A stretch of DNA of 64,000 nt from Streptomyces luteogriseus (GTDB lineage: Bacteria > Actinomycetota > Actinomycetes > Streptomycetales > Streptomycetaceae). A model generated the notes under the pieces. It made no database searches and was not told the origin of the DNA. It was given only the letters and a program-made list of their open reading frames with translations. The position numbers and the translations under genes were made by a program. The stretch covers positions 2,108,001 to 2,172,000 of the forward strand of contig NZ_JACHMS010000001.1 in the NCBI RefSeq assembly GCF_014205055.1. Direction: 5' to 3'. This document shows positions 17,101 to 26,374 of the stretch, piece after piece. The first letter of the stretch is position 1. Every line of letters starts with the position of its first letter.

Positions 17101-20100
17101 CAGCCACAGGGCCACCGTTCCCGCCGTGTCGCCGCCCGTCGTGTGCTGCGCTCGCAGGGCGGAGGCCAATCGCTCGGCCCGGTCGTCCAGTTCGCGGTAG
17201 GTCAGCCGGGAGTTCCCGCTGATCACCGCCGTGCTGTTCGGCCGGGCGGCTGCCTGCCGGGCGAAGAGGGCGTGGACGGTGGTGTCTGCCGACGGGCGGG
17301 CAGGGCCGTGCTGCCAGGACTCCGGAACGGGGTCGCCCTCGACCGCCGTGTCGACGGCAGCGGGGGCGAGCTGGGACAGGGGCGCCTCGGGGGTGTCGAC
17401 GGCCGCCGCGAGCAGGTCCTGGAAGGTGGCGAAGAACCGGTCGACGGTGTGCTGGTCGAACAGGTCGGTGTTGTACTCCAGATGGCAGCGGATGCCGTGC
17501 GGCTGGTCGGTGAAATAGACGGTGAGGTCCGTGAGGGACTTGTCCGGGCCGGCGTCCAGGGGGGTGGCCTCGATGCCGGGCAGGTCGAAGCGGAACGGTT
17601 CGGCGCGCTGGAACTCGGCGAAGGCCTGGAACACCGGTGTCCGGTCTACCGCCCTGGCCGGGGCGAGTTCGCGCACCACCGTCTCGAACGGCACCCGCGC
17701 GTGGTCGTAGGCGTCGAGGGCGATCGTGCGCACGCGCTCCAGCAGCGCGGAGAACGCGGGGTCCCCGGACAGGTCGAGGCGCAGCGCGAGGGTGTTCACG
17801 AAGAAGCCGAGCAGGTGCTCGGCCCGCTCAGGACGGTCCGAGATCGGGGTGCCGACGACGATGTCGGTCTGTCCGGTGATCCGGTGCAGCATCGTCGCGT
17901 ATCCCGCGAGCAGGGTCATGAACAGGGTGCTGCGGCGCGTGCGGCTCAACTCGCGCAGGCGGCGGGAGAGTTCCGGGTCGAGGGTGTGGAAGACCGCTCG
18001 GCCGTTGGAGGTCATCGTCGCGGGGCGCGGCCGGTCGGTGGGCAGGGTGAGGACGGGCAGCTCACCGCCGAGGGTGCGGCGCCAGTAGGCCAGGTCCTCC
18101 TCGGCCTCGGGGCTGTTCGCGGACGCCGCCAGTTCCCGGGCGTGGTCGGCGTAGCTCCAGGTGAGGGCCGGGAGATCAGGGGTGGTGGCCTCGCGTTCGG
18201 CCCGGTAGAGGGCGGACAGGTCACGGGCGAGGACGGTGGCGGAGGCCGCGTCGACCACGATGTGGTGCAGGGACAGCACGAGGACGTGCTCCGCCTCGGC
18301 GAGCCTGACCAGCCGGGTGACGAACAGCGGGCCGTTCGCCAGGTCGAAGCGGCGTGCGCTCTCGGCCGCGAGGACGTCCTGGAGCCCGCCGTGCACGATC
18401 TCGAAGTCGGGCTCGGCGGACGCCCGTACGATCTGCCGGGGCTCCCCTCCGGTTTCGCCGAAGACGGTGCGCAGCCCCTCGTGCCGGGCGATGAGACCGC
18501 GCAGCGCCGCACGCAGGGCGGGTACGTCGAGGGGACCGTCGAGGCGGATCGCCTTGATCTCGTTGTAGGCGGTGCGTCCCGGGAGCAGGCGCTCCAGGAA
18601 CCAGATCCGTTCCTGGCCGGGCGACAAGGGGGCGTCGGCGTGGGTGGGTCCGGTGGCTGAAGAGGTGATGCGGGCGGGAGCCGGCCGGCTGTGCCGTCGG
18701 CGCAGGGTGTCCAGGCGGGGCAGTCCCCCGCGCAACGCGTCCTCCGCGACGCCGAAGTCGACGAGGGCGACGATCTCGTCGGCGCCGGCCGCGGTCACCG
18801 CGTCCACCACCGGCCGCACACTGTCCGCCGTGCCGATCAGGGCGCGCTGGTCGCAGTAGCGGCCGTAGGCGCGGCGGAACACGGCGTCCAGGTCGTCCTC
18901 GCTCAGGTCGGCCAGGTCGATGCTGTGCCCGAGGCTGTTGGTGACGCCGCTGAACACGGACAGGGACGCGCGCATGTAGCGGGACAGCGGTTCGTAGGCC
19001 TCGGTCCGCGCGGTGTCGTGGTCATCGGCGAGGTAGGTGTGCAACAGGACGGCCACGCGCCCGGCGTCCGGGTCCAGGCCGTGCGAGGCCCGGGTACGCC
19101 GGTAGAGGGCGATGTTGTCCCGGAGCTGTTCGACGGTCTGGGTCATCAGGTTGGTGACGATGCCCAGGTCGTGGCGGGCGGCGAGTTCGTACGACGCGGG
19201 GTTGCCCACCACCGCGGTGTACATGGGCGGGGCGTCCTGCACCGGCCGGGGGAAGAGCCGCACCTCGGCCTCGCCGTCCCCACTGGTCCGGTGCATGGCG
19301 TCGCCTCGCCAGAACGTCCGTACCTCTTCGAGCTGTTCGTACATCAGCTCCTTGTGCCGGCCGAATCGGTCGGGGAAGAAGACGAAGTCGTTGGCGCTCC
19401 AGCCGCTGGCGACACCGATGCCGACGCGTCCTCCGGAGAGGTTGTCGACCATGGACCACTCCTCGGCGACCCGGATGGGGTCGTGGAGGGGCAGGACGAC
19501 GGAGCCCGCGTTGAGCCGGATGCGTTCGGTCTCGCGGGACAGCGCGGCGGCGAGCACCGCCGGGTTGGGGAAGAGGCCGCCGAAGGAGTGGAAGTGCCGC
19601 TCGGGCATCCACAGCGAGTGGAAGCCGTGCCGGTCGGCGAACCGGGCGACGTCCATGAGGAGTTCGTACTGGCCTTGGCGGGGCGCCGAGGTGTCCTGCG
19701 GGTAGTCGCCGAAGAAGTAGACGCTGAAGTCGGGTGTGCGGGGTACGGCTTCCTCGGCGGGTTCGTTGCGGGGTGCGGTGGCGGCCGCGGCGTTCCAGGC
19801 CATGGATGCCACGGGGGCGGGCGGCGCCGTCTGTGGTGGGGCGGGCACGGCCTGCGCCGTCTGTGGTGGGGCGGGCACGGCCTGCGCCGGCTTCGGCGGT
19901 GCTGTCACCGGTACCGGGGGCCGCGCGCCCGGGAAGAAGCCCGCCGACCGCAGTTCACGCAGGGAGTCCCGTACGGCGTCGGCGACGAACTCGATGTCGC
20001 CGTCCGAGTGGGCGGTGGACAGGAAGAAGTTGCGCCACTCCCACACGTGCACGCCGCGCAGCATCAGGTGGTGGTAGAGCAGCTCCATGTCGGCACGGTG

Positions 20101-21447
20101 CTCGAAGCGGAACTGGGAGCCGAAGTGGCTCATCCGCAGCGGGTACTCCTCGGCCTCGAAGAAGCCGTTCAGCGTCGCAGCCAGTTCGGCGGTACGCGCG
20201 TTGAGGCGCTCCTGGAGGCGCGGGCTGTGCTCCTTGAGGTGGGTCAGCACGGCGCGGGCGGCGACCATCGACACCGGGTGCTGGATGTAGGTACCGCCGA
20301 AGAAGGTGGTGTCGGCGGGTGGGTAGCTGTCGTCGCCGTAGGACCAGTGGCCGCCGTCGACGCCGTCCATGATGTCGGCGCGGCCGGCGATGGCGCCGAT
20401 CGGGAAGCCGCCGCCGAGGAGCTTGCCGTAGGTGGCGAGGTCCGGGGTCACGCCGTACAGTTCCTGCGCGCCGCGCGGGGCGGGGCGGAAGCCGGTCAGC
20501 ATCTCGTCGAAGAGCAGCACGATGCCGTGGCGTCGGGTCAGCTCCCGCAGCCTGCGCACGAACTCCACCGGCTGGAGCTGGGGATGTCTGCTCTGCACCG
20601 GCTCCACGACGACCGCGGCGATGTCGCCGGCGTTCCGGGCGATCGTCTCCAGGGCGGCGTCGCTGCCGTAGTCGAGGACCAGGAGATCGGAGACGGCGGC
20701 CTGCGGGATGCCCCGGGAGACGGGCACGGTGATCTGGTCGCCGCCGCTGTTCGAGGCCCGGCCCAGAACGTTGTCGGCGTGGCCGTGGTACGCGCCCAGG
20801 AACGAGACGATCTTGTCGCGGCCGGTGGCGGCGCGGGCGAGGCGGATGGCCGCCGAGTTCGCCTCCGTGCCGGAGTTGGCGAAGGCCACCCGCTCCAGGC
20901 CGGTGAGGTCGGCAAGGAGCTCCGCCGCCTCGCCGGTCTCGATGGTGCGGGGGCCGAGCTGGATGCCCCGGGACAGGTGCTCGCGCACGGCCTCGGTGAC
21001 GAAGTCGGGCTCGTGGCCGAAGAGCAGGACGCCGAAGCCCATGGTGATGTCGACGTACTCGTTGCCGTCGACGTCCTCGAGGCGTGCGCCGCTCGCCCGG
21101 CGGCCGACGATGGGGTACAGCATCTCCTTCGTGCCACTGCGGAAGCCGACGACCGCGCGGCTGTCCGCCAGGACACGGCGGTAGCGCTGGGCGACCCGCT
21201 TGGAGGTCGGCGTTCTGGCGGTGTAGCGGCGCACGAGGTCGGTCAGGTGCTCCTGCTGGGTGTGCGGCGAAACGTCCTGGACCATGCCGGAGGTCTTCGC
21301 GACCGTCACCCGGGGCCCGTGCGTCTGCGGCGGCCGCGGCGCCGGAGCGGCGGTCCCGGCCATCTGCTCGGCGATGCGCTGCGACAGTTCGGTCATCGCC
21401 GCCAGGTCCTGGTCCAGCGCCGCGGATACGCCGTTCAGCCCGGTCAC
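14137..21447 (-). CDS. NRPS: aminotransferase-monooxygenase-C-A-PCP-C
   Basis: A 2436-residue megasynthase. Domains in order: a class III aminotransferase (about 85-500, PLP Lys342 in ATYGKLLGGG); a Pro/Ala linker with a repeated segment; a luciferase-like flavin monooxygenase (about 562-905, SLWMPERHFHSFGGLFPNP and VGIGVASGWSANDF); a condensation domain (about 935-1365, LHHIVVDA); an adenylation domain (about 1390-1885, YTSGSTGTPKG and YRTGDLVRW); a PCP (about 1930-1995, LGGHS); and a terminal condensation domain (LHHSACDGWS). There is no thioesterase. Hand alignment to the PheA pocket gives about D-A-L-I-L-G-V-V-L-K, which I cannot assign. The aminotransferase should turn the beta-keto thioester from the PKS into a beta-amine, as in the mycosubtilin/iturin systems. 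The monooxygenase may oxidise that amine or a neighbouring carbon. The GTG at 21447 overlaps the PKS stop. Confidence 0.93.
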   Translation of the reverse strand: MTGLNGVSAALDQDLAAMTELSQRIAEQMAGTAAPAPRPPQTHGPRVTVAKTSGMVQDVSPHTQQEHLTDLVRRYTARTPTSKRVAQRYRRVLADSRAVVGFRSGTKEMLYPIVGRRASGARLEDVDGNEYVDITMGFGVLLFGHEPDFVTEAVREHLSRGIQLGPRTIETGEAAELLADLTGLERVAFANSGTEANSAAIRLARAATGRDKIVSFLGAYHGHADNVLGRASNSGGDQITVPVSRGIPQAAVSDLLVLDYGSDAALETIARNAGDIAAVVVEPVQSRHPQLQPVEFVRRLRELTRRHGIVLLFDEMLTGFRPAPRGAQELYGVTPDLATYGKLLGGGFPIGAIAGRADIMDGVDGGHWSYGDDSYPPADTTFFGGTYIQHPVSMVAARAVLTHLKEHSPRLQERLNARTAELAATLNGFFEAEEYPLRMSHFGSQFRFEHRADMELLYHHLMLRGVHVWEWRNFFLSTAHSDGDIEFVADAVRDSLRELRSAGFFPGARPPVPVTAPPKPAQAVPAPPQTAQAVPAPPQTAPPAPVASMAWNAAAATAPRNEPAEEAVPRTPDFSVYFFGDYPQDTSAPRQGQYELLMDVARFADRHGFHSLWMPERHFHSFGGLFPNPAVLAAALSRETERIRLNAGSVVLPLHDPIRVAEEWSMVDNLSGGRVGIGVASGWSANDFVFFPDRFGRHKELMYEQLEEVRTFWRGDAMHRTSGDGEAEVRLFPRPVQDAPPMYTAVVGNPASYELAARHDLGIVTNLMTQTVEQLRDNIALYRRTRASHGLDPDAGRVAVLLHTYLADDHDTARTEAYEPLSRYMRASLSVFSGVTNSLGHSIDLADLSEDDLDAVFRRAYGRYCDQRALIGTADSVRPVVDAVTAAGADEIVALVDFGVAEDALRGGLPRLDTLRRRHSRPAPARITSSATGPTHADAPLSPGQERIWFLERLLPGRTAYNEIKAIRLDGPLDVPALRAALRGLIARHEGLRTVFGETGGEPRQIVRASAEPDFEIVHGGLQDVLAAESARRFDLANGPLFVTRLVRLAEAEHVLVLSLHHIVVDAASATVLARDLSALYRAEREATTPDLPALTWSYADHARELAASANSPEAEEDLAYWRRTLGGELPVLTLPTDRPRPATMTSNGRAVFHTLDPELSRRLRELSRTRRSTLFMTLLAGYATMLHRITGQTDIVVGTPISDRPERAEHLLGFFVNTLALRLDLSGDPAFSALLERVRTIALDAYDHARVPFETVVRELAPARAVDRTPVFQAFAEFQRAEPFRFDLPGIEATPLDAGPDKSLTDLTVYFTDQPHGIRCHLEYNTDLFDQHTVDRFFATFQDLLAAAVDTPEAPLSQLAPAAVDTAVEGDPVPESWQHGPARPSADTTVHALFARQAAARPNSTAVISGNSRLTYRELDDRAERLASALRAQHTTGGDTAGTVALWLPRSADLVVAMLAVLKTGRAYVPLDPSLGRARAEQVIAECGARTLVSTRGEAAALKLPGQVTVVSPDATAPLGQGVASLPDDHSPCCVLYTSGSTGTPKGVVVAHRGVVDLCAWQHRRFAFTQADRSAVVCSQSFDASLLEIWPALTAGASVVIADEELRRDPRSLARWYAEQGITFSILPTALGERVLRLPPADQPPLRHLLLGGDVLRTRPRPEAPYETVNVYGPTEVTVLCTTHTVPAQGEDAAAIALGRPVDNVRLRVLDASGTPVPVGTVGELYVGGPGVALGYLHRTQLTEERFLPDPLGGPDARRYRTGDLVRWRGDGTLEFRGRADDQVKIRGFRVEPEEVSRVLNALDGVREAAVLARRNDRGEAYLAAYAVPADPIGTAADDRQAYADLVAEELAARLPEYLVPRAWRVLSALPVTGNGKLDRSVLPAPDLVTTAPSPTRPGTTIDEGPRAGHRTDVERRVRQLWADEFGVDADGIAADVSFFDLGGHSITAMRLVNQVREEFGTDYPMLSFYQEPTLRAMTAQLALAAGEMSSGPGSGSGEGPGSVERRAPATAQQSRFAKVHAEHLLPQVFNVALRITLSGELDVTALRTALTGLVERHEGLRTRLVPSGDGWEQQVLRPGAVELPVEDITARPAGERQTALDKAGTEATETPIDPTHDTPMAVRLLRTGESTWVLLLVLHHSACDGWSVSLLLKELAALYGAAVRGEPHTLPPVPCQPAEYARWQQGQADKAADARKLRFWLRELDGVPFNVGLPLDRPRPEKASGRGGAVMFTVPGEVRTAVERLARQRGTTPFVVTAAALGRLLARKSGQTDVVFNVSYANRERRAFESLLACTITGFALPVRDGVAGSFAGLTDRVARTAVECMDQAMPVRLIAPALQERTGVAVPDRLDVGFAYQNSLDAEIELPGLTTAVEDLAPAASRTELTFGLVPAGDQLQGFVEYSADLWDRTTIEGWTRDYVALLRDETGGALGD

Positions 21448-24400
21448 TTGGCCACCTTGCCGTTGAGCCGGTCCGTCACCGAGGCGGTCTGGAGGGCGAG
21501 GAGCTGGGAGAGCTGGGACATCATCTGCAGCTGTATCCGGGACATCTGCTGGATCTTGTCGGCGAGGTCCTCCAGTTCCTCGCGGGTCGCGTACTCGGGA
21601 GCGGAGGGGGTGCCGGCGGGGGCGGGTTCCGGAGTCGGCGCCGGTGGAACGGGCTCTGGGGCCGGTGCCGGCGTGACAGGCTCCGGAGCGGGTGCCGGTG
21701 CGACAGGCTCCGGAATGGGTGCCGGTGCGACGGGCCGCGTCGGCTCGGCCCTCTGCACCGGGGATCCGGTCGGCGCTGTACCGGCGTCGTCCGGCATGTG
21801 GGCGACGATGAACTCCGCCAGCCGGCGCGGCGTGCCCGTCTCCTCGAGCAGCTGTCTCATCGTCACCTTGACGTGATGCGCTTGCTCCAGCTCCCGCAGC
21901 ACACTGATCATCTGCAGCGAGTCGGCGCCGAGGTCGAAGAAGTTGGCGTCGCCGACGATCGCCGACGGATCCCCGCCGAGGTGCCGGGCGGTCGCCTCTA
22001 CGACGCTCTGGAGTACCCGTGCGACCGCTGCCTCTTGCTGCACCACTTCGGTTCCCTTTCTCGCTGCTGTTCTCGTACTCAGGGGCGTCGACCGGTGCCC
22101 CGTCCAGTGGTCCTTGTGCTGGAACCGGTATCCGGGCAGCGGGATGCGTCTGCCGCCGCCGCCCGCCAGGAGCACGTCCCAACCGACGTCCGCTCCGGCG
22201 CAGTGCAGTCCCGCCGCCGCACCCCAGAGGGCGCCGAGTCCGGTGCCGCGCCGCAGGGACGGCAGCGCCGGTACGCCGGGCAGGGCCCGGCGGGCCAGTC
22301 CGCTGAGGGTGGTGTGCGGCCCGATCTCGAGCAGCGCGCCGGGCGAGTGGGTGCCGATGCCACGCAACGCCTCGTCGTAGCGGACGGGTTCGCGGGTGTG
22401 CCGTACGAAGTAGTCGGGGTCGGGGATCCAGCCGGGCGGCCGGGTCGCACCGTCCAGGGCGCTTACGAAGGGGATGCGCACCGGCCGGAGGTCCACGTCA
22501 CCGAGGACCTTCTCGAACTCGGCCAGCATCGGTTCCATCAGGGCGGTGTGAAAGGCGCGGGTCACCGGCAGCCGGTGCCCCGGTGTGCCGCGTTCGTCCA
22601 GCAGCGCGCACACTCGGTCGATGGCGGCGACGGGCCCGGCGAGCACCTGGTTCCGGTCGCCGTTGGTCACGGCCGGCTCCAGTCCGGGAACCGCGTCGGC
22701 CAGGGCGAGGGCGGCGGTCCGGTCGATCGGCGCCGCGACCATCGCGCCCGGTGCGCAGCGCGCCCGCATCAGCCGGCCTCGTTCGGTGGTGAGGCGGAGA
22801 CCGTCCTCCAGGGACAGGGCTCCGGCCGCGTACAGCGCGGCGTACTCCCCGACGCTGTGCCCGGTCACGGCGTACGGTTCGACGCCGGCGTCACGCCACA
22901 GCCGGACCAGGGCGCACTGCAGGGCGAAGAGCGCGGGCTGCGCGGTGTCCGTGTCCCCGAGCGGCCCCTCCCCCGGTGCGGCCGCCGGGTCCGCCGTGCG
23001 CGGTGCGTCGAGCAGGGAGTCGCCGGTGAGGTCGCGGTAGTGCCGTTCGCAGGTGTCGAGCACCTGGCGTGCGGCGGGGAAACGCGCGTAGAGCGCGTCG
23101 GCCATTCCGGGGTACTGGCTGCCCTGCCCGGTGAACTGGAAGGCCACGCGCGGGGTTCCGTCCCCGGCTGCCGTCCCCGTGGTGACCGCCGCGGGGGCGG
23201 TTCCGGCGAGCCAGGCGTCGAGGGCCTCGGCCAGGGCCGCCGGGGTGGCGCCGCGGACCGCGAGGCGGTGACGGTTGTGGGCGCGGCCCAGGGCGGCGGT
23301 GGTGACGAGGTCCGCCAGGTGCGGTGCGGGCGGCAGGCGTAACCGGTCGCGGAAGGCGCGGGCGTTGGCCGCGAGGGCCTCCCGGCTGCTCCCCGAGACC
23401 AGCAGCACATCCGCGGCCGCGGTGTCGTGCGTCCTGGGCGCCGGCTCGGGGGCCTGTTCCAGGATCAGATGGACGTTGGTGCCGCCTACGCCGAGTGAGG
23501 TGAGGCCGGCGCGGCGGGGAACGTCGCTCTTCGGCCAGGGCCGTGCGGTCCGGGGGATGTAGAAAGGGCTGTGGTCGAAGTCGATGAGGGGGTTGGGTTC
23601 GCTGAAGTTCGCCATCGGCGGGATGACACCGTGGCGCAGGACCAGCAGGGCCTTGACGAGGCCGGCCAGTCCGGAGGCGGCGTCGAGGTGGCCGATGTTG
23701 GCCTTGGTCGAGCCCAGGGCGCAGTAGCCCTCGCGGTCGGTGTCCTCGCGGTAGGCGCAGGCCGCGCCGTCGAACTCGATCGGATCGCCCTTGAGGGTGC
23801 CGGTGCCGTGGGTCTCGAGGTAGCCGATGGTGTCGGCGCCCACGCCTGCGCGTCGCAGGGCCTGGCGGACGGCCGCGCGCTGGCCCCGGGCGCTCGGGGC
23901 GGTGAACGCCTTCTTGTCCGCGCCGTCGTTGCTGATGCCCCAGCCGCGGACGACGCCGTGGATGGTGTCGCCGTCGGCGACCGCCCGCGCCAGCCGCTTC
24001 AGGACCACGGCCAGGACGCCCGTGCCTCCCACGGTGCCGTCGGCGCCGGCGTCGAAGGCCCGTAGGCGACCGGATCGGGACAGGATCGAGCCCTTGACGT
24101 AGCGGTAGCCCAGGACCTGCGGCACGTGGATGGCGGTGGCGCCGACGAGGGCGATGTCGCAGTCCCCCATGAGCAGCGACTGCGCGGCCGACTGGAGGCC
24201 GACCAGGGAACTGGAGCAGCCCGTCTGGACATTGACGGCGGGGCCGGTGAGGCCCAGCCGGTAGGCGACCCGGGTGGCCGTGAAGTCGGCGTAGTTGCCG
24301 ACCGTGATCTGCATGCCCGACGTCCAGTCGGGAACCGGCACGCTGGGCAGGACGTTGTTGAACAGGTAGTTCTGCATGGTGTACAGGTGGTAACCGGTGC

Positions 24401-24770
24401 TGGCGTAGACGCCGACCCGGGTGCCGTCCCGTTCGTCCGGGTAGCCGGCGTCCTCCAGGGCGTGCTGGGCGCATTCCAGGAACATGCGGTGCTGCGGGTC
24501 GGTGAGTTGGGCCTCGCGGGGGCTCATCGCGAAGTGCTGGGCGTCGAAGCCGGCGATGCCGTCGAGGAGACCGGAGGCGCCGACGAAGTCCTCCGCCTCG
24601 TACTCCTCGGCAGGCACACCGGCGGCGGCGAGCTCCTCGTCGGTGAAGCGGGTGATGCAGTCCGTGCCGTCCCGGATGATCCGCCAGAAGTCCTCGGGCG
24701 TGTCGGCGCCGGGCAGCCGGAAGGCCATGCCGATGACGGCCATCCGGGGGTCGGGTTCGCTGGTGCTCAT
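21444..24770 (-). CDS. type I PKS module KS-AT-ACP
   Basis: An 1108-residue single module. The KS (about 8-435) has Cys185 in TGCSSSLVG, His321 in ETHGTGT and His361 in ANIGHLDAASG. The AT (about 541-835) has active Ser639 in GHSVGEY and the RAFH motif at 738-741, which points to malonyl-CoA. The ACP (about 910-985) has Ser951 in LGADSLQ. A Pro/Ala/Glu repeat linker and a C-terminal coiled coil (about 1070-1100, LADKIQQMSRIQLQMMSQLS) form a docking end for the NRPS. There is no KR or DH and no loading domain, so the product is a beta-keto thioester made from an acyl group delivered in trans. The type II fatty-acid genes at 267-5257 are the obvious source. The ATG at 24770 overlaps the MFS stop; the upstream open frame belongs to another gene. 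Confidence 0.94.
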   Translation of the reverse strand: MSTSEPDPRMAVIGMAFRLPGADTPEDFWRIIRDGTDCITRFTDEELAAAGVPAEEYEAEDFVGASGLLDGIAGFDAQHFAMSPREAQLTDPQHRMFLECAQHALEDAGYPDERDGTRVGVYASTGYHLYTMQNYLFNNVLPSVPVPDWTSGMQITVGNYADFTATRVAYRLGLTGPAVNVQTGCSSSLVGLQSAAQSLLMGDCDIALVGATAIHVPQVLGYRYVKGSILSRSGRLRAFDAGADGTVGGTGVLAVVLKRLARAVADGDTIHGVVRGWGISNDGADKKAFTAPSARGQRAAVRQALRRAGVGADTIGYLETHGTGTLKGDPIEFDGAACAYREDTDREGYCALGSTKANIGHLDAASGLAGLVKALLVLRHGVIPPMANFSEPNPLIDFDHSPFYIPRTARPWPKSDVPRRAGLTSLGVGGTNVHLILEQAPEPAPRTHDTAAADVLLVSGSSREALAANARAFRDRLRLPPAPHLADLVTTAALGRAHNRHRLAVRGATPAALAEALDAWLAGTAPAAVTTGTAAGDGTPRVAFQFTGQGSQYPGMADALYARFPAARQVLDTCERHYRDLTGDSLLDAPRTADPAAAPGEGPLGDTDTAQPALFALQCALVRLWRDAGVEPYAVTGHSVGEYAALYAAGALSLEDGLRLTTERGRLMRARCAPGAMVAAPIDRTAALALADAVPGLEPAVTNGDRNQVLAGPVAAIDRVCALLDERGTPGHRLPVTRAFHTALMEPMLAEFEKVLGDVDLRPVRIPFVSALDGATRPPGWIPDPDYFVRHTREPVRYDEALRGIGTHSPGALLEIGPHTTLSGLARRALPGVPALPSLRRGTGLGALWGAAAGLHCAGADVGWDVLLAGGGGRRIPLPGYRFQHKDHWTGHRSTPLSTRTAARKGTEVVQQEAAVARVLQSVVEATARHLGGDPSAIVGDANFFDLGADSLQMISVLRELEQAHHVKVTMRQLLEETGTPRRLAEFIVAHMPDDAGTAPTGSPVQRAEPTRPVAPAPIPEPVAPAPAPEPVTPAPAPEPVPPAPTPEPAPAGTPSAPEYATREELEDLADKIQQMSRIQLQMMSQLSQLLALQTASVTDRLNGKVAK

Positions 24771-26032
24771 CAGCCGCGTCCCTCCGTCACCGTCGGCTGG
24801 TCCCGGTCGGCCGGTTCCTCCGCGGGCGGGTCGGGTGCTGCCCTCCCCCGGCGCAGCAGCCAGCCGAGCAGGATCAGGCACAGGACGATCGCAAGGCCGT
24901 GGAAGGCGCCCACCACCTGGAGCGGCGAGAAGGCCTCCAGAAACGCGCCGCTCACGAGCATGCCGAGCCCGAACCCGAAGTTCTCCACCGAGGCGGTGAG
25001 TCCGAAGAGGCGGCCGCGCTGCTCGTCGGGGGCGGTCTGCAGCCTCGACACGTAGACGATCTCGGTGAATCCGTCGGCGGCTCCGGCGACGAGCGCGGCG
25101 ATGACGGCGGGCGCGGTCGGCAGCCCGCTGAAGACCACGATGAACCCGGCCGACATCACACAGGCGCCGAGCGCGAACGCCCGCTCCCCCGGTGTCCGTC
25201 CGGACTTCTTGGTGACCCGGCCGATCACCTGCTGGGCGACGATGTTGCCGATGGCCCAGGTGGCCCAGAACTGGCTGATGAACGTGGCCGGATGGTCGGG
25301 GTCCATGCTGCTGGAGTAGATGGGGAGGGCCACGTTGTGGGACGAGGAGCCCAGCCCGTCGACCGCCCGGATGGCGACCATCGCCATGAGTACCGGTGCG
25401 GTGCCGAGCAGCATCCGGGCCGTCCAGCGCGCGGCGCCGGAGTCCTTCGCGGAGCCGGCTCCCGCGGGGGCGGCGGCCGACCTGGTGCGGACGGGCAGCA
25501 GGAAGAGCATGGTCGCGGAGACCAGGAAGGTCGCCGCGTCCAGCGCGAACGCCGCGGAGTAGCCGAGTTGCGCCACGACCACGCCCGACGAGGCGAAGCC
25601 GGCGATCATGGCGAGCGAACGTCCGGTCACGAGCAGCCCGTTGGCCCGGACCCGGTGCTCCGCCCCGACGATCTCTGGGATGCTGCTGCGCAGGGCGACC
25701 TGGGAGAGCGTCGAGCAGCCGCCCGTGACCACGGCCAGGACGTACAGCAGTCCGGGACGTATCCCGTCGGGGGCGAGCAGCAGCGACAGCAGGGCCAGGG
25801 CCTGGCACAGGTCGGCGCCGACCATCAGGCGCTTGCGGTCGTAGGCCGAGACGAGCCGGCCGCTGACCCAGCCCGAGACGACGCTGGTCGCCAGGCGTAC
25901 GGCCATGAAGAGGCCGGCGGCCAGCGCGCTGCCGGTGGCGTCGTAGACGAAGACGTTCAGCGCCACCATGTTCAGATAGCTGCCGTACGCCGAGATGCCG
26001 TTGCCCAGGACGAGCAGACGGAAGTACCTCAT
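24770..26032 (-). CDS. MFS exporter, first gene of the PKS/NRPS operon
   Basis: A 420-residue protein with about twelve membrane helices of the MFS-3 (enterobactin-exporter-like) branch, starting MRYFRLLVLGNGISAYGSYL. The conserved loop motif reads GRLVSAYDRKRLMVG. The C-terminal 25 residues are charged and cytosolic. The ATG at 26032 is chosen for its GAGGAAGG site; the frame is open to 26239 but that part is Arg/Pro-rich and not protein-like. The stop overlaps the PKS start (ATGA). It probably exports the finished compound and may give self-protection. Confidence 0.88.
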   Translation of the reverse strand: MRYFRLLVLGNGISAYGSYLNMVALNVFVYDATGSALAAGLFMAVRLATSVVSGWVSGRLVSAYDRKRLMVGADLCQALALLSLLLAPDGIRPGLLYVLAVVTGGCSTLSQVALRSSIPEIVGAEHRVRANGLLVTGRSLAMIAGFASSGVVVAQLGYSAAFALDAATFLVSATMLFLLPVRTRSAAAPAGAGSAKDSGAARWTARMLLGTAPVLMAMVAIRAVDGLGSSSHNVALPIYSSSMDPDHPATFISQFWATWAIGNIVAQQVIGRVTKKSGRTPGERAFALGACVMSAGFIVVFSGLPTAPAVIAALVAGAADGFTEIVYVSRLQTAPDEQRGRLFGLTASVENFGFGLGMLVSGAFLEAFSPLQVVGAFHGLAIVLCLILLGWLLRRGRAAPDPPAEEPADRDQPTVTEGRG

Positions 26033-26374
26033 GCACCTTCCTCTGGTCTGCATGAAGGGTGTGAATGGCGTGAGACCGGAACCGCCTGCCCGCCCGCTCA
26101 GTGGCGGTACGGGGCCCAGGCGGACGGAAGGGGCCGGTGAGGTCGCCCGTCGTACGGCGTGTTCATGCCCCGCTGCCGGCCCAGCACAGAAACCATTCCC
26201 CCCGATACGCCGCCGGTGTGGCGGCCATTGATCCGCCACCCAAGCAGACCCGGACAGGTGTGTTCAAGACTCGGAAGTGGTCCAGACGACTTCCGGTCCG
26301 GATTTGGCGATTTCGAAGCGCTCGGGAACGGAGCGGCCGTTCTGGCCGACAACTCCGCGTGCCGCGCCGCTCCG
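26033..26374. other. intergenic region at the right edge of the cluster
   Basis: No gene is supported here. It should hold the promoter of the MFS-PKS-NRPS operon. On the minus strand TCA recurs three times at 9-bp steps (plus-strand TGA at 26053, 26062, 26071), but the (G/A)TCAG repeats at 11 bp seen elsewhere are absent. Confidence 0.5.

Noticed and set aside
13972..23342. Very long plus-strand frames antisense to the NRPS and PKS
   Set aside because: High-GC codon bias opens the antisense frame; the sequence is low-complexity Gly/Arg/Val with no domains.
26033..26080. TCA repeats at 9-bp steps before the MFS-PKS-NRPS operon as a fourth SARP site
   Set aside because: Spacing is 9 bp, not 11, and the pentamer is different; too weak to group with the other three.
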